NCBI GenBank assembly: GCA_947172415.1
Contig: OX359194.1
Location: 6,144,401 to 6,208,400, forward strand
Direction of reading: 5' to 3'
DNA: 64,000 nt
Source of the DNA: Chondrosia reniformis
Taxonomy: Eukaryota; Porifera; Demospongiae; Chondrillida; Chondrillidae
Below are positions 58,601-64,000 of this stretch, piece after piece. Within the stretch, counting starts at the first letter, position 1, and each line of letters begins with the position of its first letter. The notes beneath the pieces are model-generated. The model had not been told where the DNA came from. It saw only the letters and a program-made list of their open reading frames with translations, and searched no databases. The position numbers and the translations under genes are program-made.

Positions 58601-61600
58601 CAGTTGGAGGGAATACCTCTCTGGTATACACTGTTAGGGTATCCTATATGGGAGCTACTCCACGGGAGATGGCAGTGATGGAGTCTGAAGCTACATTTGA
58701 TAATCTACCTGCTTGTGAAAATCTAACAATATCTGTAACAGTTAGCAATACATTGCAAGTGTCTACATCTACTGAAGTTGGTTTTACTACAAATGAAATG
58801 GGTAAGGATAAATAAAGTTTCTTTACTGACTAAATTAATAGAAAATTTATGTTTGTATATTAATTTTTGTTTACATACGTATTTATATTCTTTTAGAATT
58901 ATGGGTGTATCCCAAATAACCAGTGTTTTTTTCATACATTTTCTTAATTTTTTCCTAAATGACTGCATCTTAAAAATTCCAATTAAGTGTTTTTATTTTG
59001 CATTTAAAGTTGAGAATGTACTGATTTTTGGCTAAGAAGAAGTTGTATAAGATGTTACATCTGTGTATAAACCTAATGTACATGCTTTTTTCTTATTTAA
59101 TGCAGCACTACCAACTAAAATCAATATATCTCCAAATGGCAGTGTGTCTGCATGTCCTAAGGATAGTCTTACTTTGACATGTACTTCTGATGAACCTGTA
59201 TACTATATAGCATGGTTCTATAATGGAAGTCCCATATATGGGAAAAATCTAATCTCTATGACAACTGATATGATAGATGGCAGAGTGTCTGCAAATAGTA
59301 CTTCAACTTCATTAACTATTACATCAGTCATGAATGAAGATGCTGGAGAGTACATATGTGCCTTCAGTTGTAGAACAGCTACCCTTGATCTAACTCAGAT
59401 ACCTATGGATCTACGGGAACAGGCCACAGTGACTGTGAAAGGTGCTGATAATTGTTATATATACGTACGTATGTATGTTTGTATTTTAATTTTTACAACT
59501 GACTAAACAAGCTACTGTATAACCAATATGGCATTAAGTATAGTGTGTCTCCACCACAGATACCTCAATATCAGTGGTTGGAGAGAGTTCAAGGCTTTAT
59601 GGAAATGGTGACACTATTCAGTTGGAATGTAATTACTCTGATGATTTGATGTTCATTGGATGGTGGAAAGATGGAGAAATGATAGCTAACTCCTCTTTTA
59701 TCATGCTTGACATATCAAATGTTAGCAGAAACAACTCTGGAGTTTACGAGTGTAGAGCAATTTGTACCAGTGATTTCACTGGAGAAACTCCAGAAGTTTA
59801 TATGGACAGCTTTACTGTGAGAGTAGTGGGTAAGTGTGATTGTTGGTGATGGTAGGTTCTTTTAAATTTATATACCCTGTTGCCATTCACACAATGTGCT
59901 GATAATGGGGATTAGGTACCATATAGTGAAGAAAATCCTACGCTTTTGTTTTAATTTGTTACTGGTAGTTTCTTTAGTCAGAGATGCAAATTTCATGTAT
60001 TTCTTCTCTTTATAAGCTATACTGATCCTGGTCTGGCAGAATGCTGTGACAGTGGACTATATACATATATAAAACAGTTATGAAGTCCATTGTCTAGGAC
60101 TTTCACTGAAATCTTATTCCTCAGCTATATATAGCACTTGCCCCTGGGTTATATATATATATCTATTACATATTTCAAAGATACATAGATATATCCTGTA
60201 TATTATGCTAACCAGCCAAGTGACCACAGTCTTATGTTGGCTATAGTCAACATATCTTTAAGTTATGTTTTCATCATATAGTCTGTGCACAGGTTTGTGC
60301 AATTAACTCCCTTAGTATATCTAATAGTAAAATTTACTGTATCTCCCACAGAGCCACCTAGCAAGCCTATGATATTATCCTGCAATGAAAGTCTTGGGAT
60401 TGACACTTCAACTATCCAATGGAGTATTCCAACTGATTTAGGAAATGATCTGAAAGTGAATATCATGTATGACATCAACATCCTGGCTAAGCCAATGTTA
60501 CCACAAAATAACATCTCAGCTACTATACCTGCCAATGCAAGTGGTCTCACTAGCTTCTCTTATACCTTTACTGGCCTGCAACCATACACTATTTACTGTG
60601 TCTTTGTGTCAGCAGTAAACAGGCTAAGGGAAAGTGATCCAAGTATCTGTCAGTTTAGAACTTTGGAAAATGGTAATTAACAGAAATTACAGAATCTGAT
60701 ATAATGTAATTATGTGAATACATTTAGGTATGCAGTCCTATAATTACCTTTAGAAGCATAATATAATACCTTTTCCTCAATACGTATATTATGAAAATAG
60801 TCAAATATAGGAAAACAGTCAATATATTCTCTTTGCATTTTTCCTTAACCTCATTTGAATATCAACCATATCTACGTACCTATGTACATACGTATTAGCT
60901 ATTCATATAAAAAATAAATTCACCATAGATTATACATTCTAGTCTGGCTTAGGAATGGTGGAGTGTTTGATTATCTATTTTGTGTGTGTTTATATATACA
61001 GTACATGTCAAGTATTGTGATGTATATACAATCATATTTTATTGACCTACAGCACCATCAAATGAACCAAGTTGGAATGTTAGTCTATCAAGAGCCATTA
61101 GTACAACTGTTATATCATTATTCTGGGATGCCCCCAGTCCACCTCATAATGGAATTATAACAAGATACAGGATATTCTACACTGCAGAAGGAGAGGATGT
61201 CCCTCTTACTGAAACCACTAACAATAATCAGTTGTTGTATCAGTTGACGAATTTGAAGCCTTTCACTGACTATTCGATAATGATCTCAGCTGGGACTACT
61301 GCTGGTTTTGGTCCCCAATCAGCTACACTAGTTATCAGAACTTTACCAGAACCTATAGTATTTTCAGATTTTCCATCTCCAACCCCTGGATCGCCCACAA
61401 GCAATTTACCAGATCCAACAGTAAACACATTTTCTTTACTGATACCCAACATTTCACTTTCAATGGGAAGGTTTAGGTAATTATATTCAAAATATGTATC
61501 ATATTATTGATTTGGTTAATTCTTATACATTGAATGTATACAGTAACATAGATATATTTAGGATAGGTTATAGGTTATATATATTTATTACTTCTTTTCT

Positions 61601-64000
61601 CTCAAATTAGCCACTTTTGGATTGTATGTGGTAGAGATTTTCAAGATAATGGGGATGGTCCAAATGTAGTCTTTACAGAAAGCATGGCTAGTTCAAGAAC
61701 CTATAACAACTCACATGACACAAATGAGCTTTACATTGTGGCTGAGCTGGGAACAGAAGAAGTAACCTTACCTCATATGTATACAGTTGGTGATGAAAGC
61801 ACCACGCGAGGTCAGGGTGTAATCTATTACAATGGCCTTCTCACTCCAAATACTCAATACCGATGCTTCTACCGTTTCTTTTATGCTGCAACACCAGTAA
61901 GTATTGCATTTTTAAACTCACTTACTTATATATATACTATATAATCAAAGTCTTTATCTACATATTTAGAATGCATAATAATTATAATTCTCTTAAAAAG
62001 AAAATGATACTTATGTATTTTTACTCTATACTTGAACTGAAAATTGTTTCTGATTAACTACTTGTAGTTGTCATTGCATATTTTTTATAATAGGGTACAC
62101 TATCAAGAAGGAGAAGAGATCCACTTAATGATAGAGTTTACGCAGTGTTCTCATCCACCCCATTTATAACTAGATCCACAGGTATATATTTATATAAGTA
62201 CATATACAGTAGAACTGGTTAATCAGGATATTGTGGGAGAAGAGGGGAATTCCCATTGTCCGTTTGGCCCATTTACCCAAATTGTGTTTTCTACTGTTAA
62301 TTAACCATTGTAATTTGTGGTAAACTTGCTCTACACAATTTGTATTCAAGTGCATGACTTCAAAATGCCAAACTTCTTTGCTAGTTGAGTTGATACTTGA
62401 GTTTGACCAGGCAACTACAACTCCTGCACTGACTTAACCTTTAAATTTTCTGACAACAACAAACAGACATGCTTTACCATAATATTATTAGCCTGTGCTG
62501 GTAGCTACACACTTGTAGTCAATGGGATATTTATTGCAGTACAACCTTTACGTTCATGCTAGTCAGTTAAAATGGGGCAATGCTACAGACTAATTAAAGG
62601 TAGTCAAAACCAGCTTACATTGTATGACATTGTTTCAATAACCGAGTAGACACCCCATTTATAAGGTAAAAATCCATTTCTGTTGATGTCTCAGTTTAAC
62701 TTTATCTGGGAATCCCTTTTAATAGAGTCCTGATTAACTAGCTTCTACAGTATATATATACGTATATACTAATGAAGATAAATGTCACATATAATGTCTT
62801 GTTCATATGTATACATGTGCAATTTTCATGCAAAGATGCCTTCATAGTAGTTTAAACAATTATTCATATTTAGCTGCTCAAACTACACCATCTTCTAATG
62901 TTGGAGCTATTGCTGGAGGAGTCATTGTTGCTGTACTTATTGTATCTATTATAATCATTGTGATTACTATACTACTAATACTTTATGTGAAAAGGTAAGC
63001 GTGCATGTGGATTGGTTGCACTGTTTATTAGGGAACCATAAACTAGTAATATATCGTACAATGTTACATATTTATTGATCCCCAATTTATGGAAAACAGA
63101 GATTAAATTTAAATTTAAATCTCCTAAAATACCCTTAAAATGATGAAATTGTGAATATTTGGTTCACATGATCCTTCTAGATACCATATTAATTACAATA
63201 CTATTGAAACTTGTAATATACGTGTATATATATAGGTAGGAATATACACAGAGGTTTATATATAATACGTACGTAGGCAGGTACATCGGTAGTGTATAAA
63301 CAGATATATATACGTATATATGTATGTGTTAAATGAGCCAATTGTATTTCATCCACAAAAATACAGAAAGGACAAGTTTAGACCAAAGGATTCAATACCT
63401 CTAGTGAGTTATAATGCATACATACATGAACTACTATCATACATGAACTACTATCATACATAAACTACTATCATACATGAACTACTATCATACATGGACT
63501 ATACGTATATACTACCTACGATACCCTATATGCATATATAGTACGTATATGTAAAAATGAAAAGATGAGAGCCAATTAAGCTAATTTGCTATTATAATTA
63601 ATATACATATCATAATTTGTGCAGTGTGCAATATATTTCATATGCAAGTATTATTGTGTAGAGAGTATATCCCAGAGCATATGAAACTGTAATAGCCAAC
63701 AACACAACTGGTGAGAATCACCTACGTATATAGCAGATCTAGAGTTGTTAAGTATTTATATTCCAGTAATCATTTAAGAGGACTTTGTACGTACATATAC
63801 ATATATTCCTTAGTGTATATATGTACATACTTATGAACAGACCTTTAAAGTTACTGTTATATGGCTTTATGACATATCCTTGCATTGTATTCTTGCAGAG
63901 TCTGATGATATTCCTACCATTCCAGTGTCAAGATTCCCCGATCATGTAGTAAAGCTACATGCTAACAAAAATCAGCTTTTCACTGAAGAATATCAGGTAA
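52664..64000 (+). CDS. Receptor-type tyrosine phosphatase with expanded Ig/FN3 ectodomain (RPTP-R), truncated by window end
   Basis: Exons: 52664-52742 signal peptide (MNHLIKTLVILISVCWTVTE), 53486-53767 FN3, five Ig+FN3 pairs in 808-bp steps (Ig 54042-54386, 54850-55194, 55658-56002, 56466-56810, 57274-57618; FN3 54449-54766, 55257-55574, 56065-56382, 56873-57190, 57681-57998), Ig 58082-58426, FN3 58493-58801, Ig 59106-59441, Ig 59560-59829, FN3 60352-60672 and 61053-61476, membrane-proximal 61611-61896 and 62094-62181, transmembrane 62874-62994, then 63367-63403, 63662-63710, 63899-63996. About 2120 codons are visible. The last exon (IPVSRFPDHVVKLHANKNQL, FTEEYQ) is the N-terminal wedge of a PTP domain, so the catalytic part lies beyond 64000. 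Ig exons keep LNC-W-YTC and carry many N-glycosylation sites. Paralogous to RPTP-L. Confidence 0.9.
54008..58047 (+). repeat. Five tandem 808-bp Ig+FN3 exon-pair units
   Basis: Units begin at 54008, 54816, 55624, 56432 and 57240, each exactly 808 bp and each containing one Ig exon (345 nt), an intron, one FN3 exon (318 nt) and an intron. Introns are nearly as similar as exons. Units 3 and 4 differ in the Ig protein at essentially one residue (VERTVG against VEKTVG), and their FN3 proteins are identical. A sixth Ig exon at 58082 follows the same intron sequence but is more diverged. Confidence 0.97.
61611..62994 (+). other. Membrane-proximal domain, polybasic site and transmembrane helix of RPTP-R
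   Basis: HFWIVCGRDFQDNGDGP through YRCFYRFFYAATP forms the LAR-like membrane-proximal domain. The next exon starts GTLSRRRRDPLNDRVYAVFS, a polybasic site comparable to that of RPTP-L. Exon 62874-62994 encodes AIAGGVIVAVLIVSIIIIVI and further hydrophobic residues to LYVKR. The polybasic exon is 88 nt in both genes. Confidence 0.85.
63421..63497. repeat. 17-bp tandem repeat
   Basis: About four to five copies of ACATGAACTACTATCAT in an RPTP-R intron after the transmembrane exon. Confidence 0.9.

Overview
The window looks like nuclear DNA of a compact, intron-rich animal genome. It is AT-rich, has many short GT-AG introns and some very small exons, and carries Ig/fibronectin-III receptor tyrosine phosphatases beside conserved housekeeping genes. 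The gene set, intron density and simple animal-type receptors suggest a sponge, with Amphimedon queenslandica my best guess. That is an inference from gene content; no database was consulted. Genes were built by hand from splice-site phase and recognised protein motifs.

Layout: (1) 1451-16263, minus strand: a receptor-type protein tyrosine phosphatase (here RPTP-L) with alternating FN3 and Ig exons, a membrane-proximal LAR-like domain with a polybasic site, a transmembrane helix, an active-looking D1 phosphatase domain and a D2 domain that has lost its catalytic Cys and WPD Asp. (2) 19522-26865, minus: EIF2B2, the beta subunit of translation factor eIF2B, with an elongator tRNA-Met gene and a 1.6-kb 18-bp satellite in its introns. 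(3) 27004-32120, minus: ATPAF1, an F1-ATPase assembly factor. (4) 32371-42389, plus: a protein with two CH domains, a long disordered region, a coiled coil and a C-terminal SAM domain; it is head-to-head with ATPAF1. (5) 43611-50228, plus: RAD17, the 9-1-1 clamp loader subunit. (6) 52664 to the right edge, plus: a second receptor phosphatase (RPTP-R) whose ectodomain contains five tandem 808-bp Ig+FN3 exon pairs; its catalytic exons lie beyond the window.

The two RPTP genes are close paralogs in inverted orientation flanking the four single-copy genes. Corresponding introns about 45 kb apart are almost identical, which points to recent gene conversion or duplication. All ectodomain exons I could phase are phase 1-1, so domain pairs can be added or lost without breaking the frame. 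The most interesting system here is this pair of rapidly reshaping Ig/FN3 receptors with a phosphatase output.

Non-coding sequence is rich in minisatellites (18, 19, 26, 33, 35 and 43 bp units), short inverted-repeat elements resembling MITEs, at least three dispersed repeat families, and a striking excess of TACGTA-type palindromes. A few of my exon edges may be off by one base.
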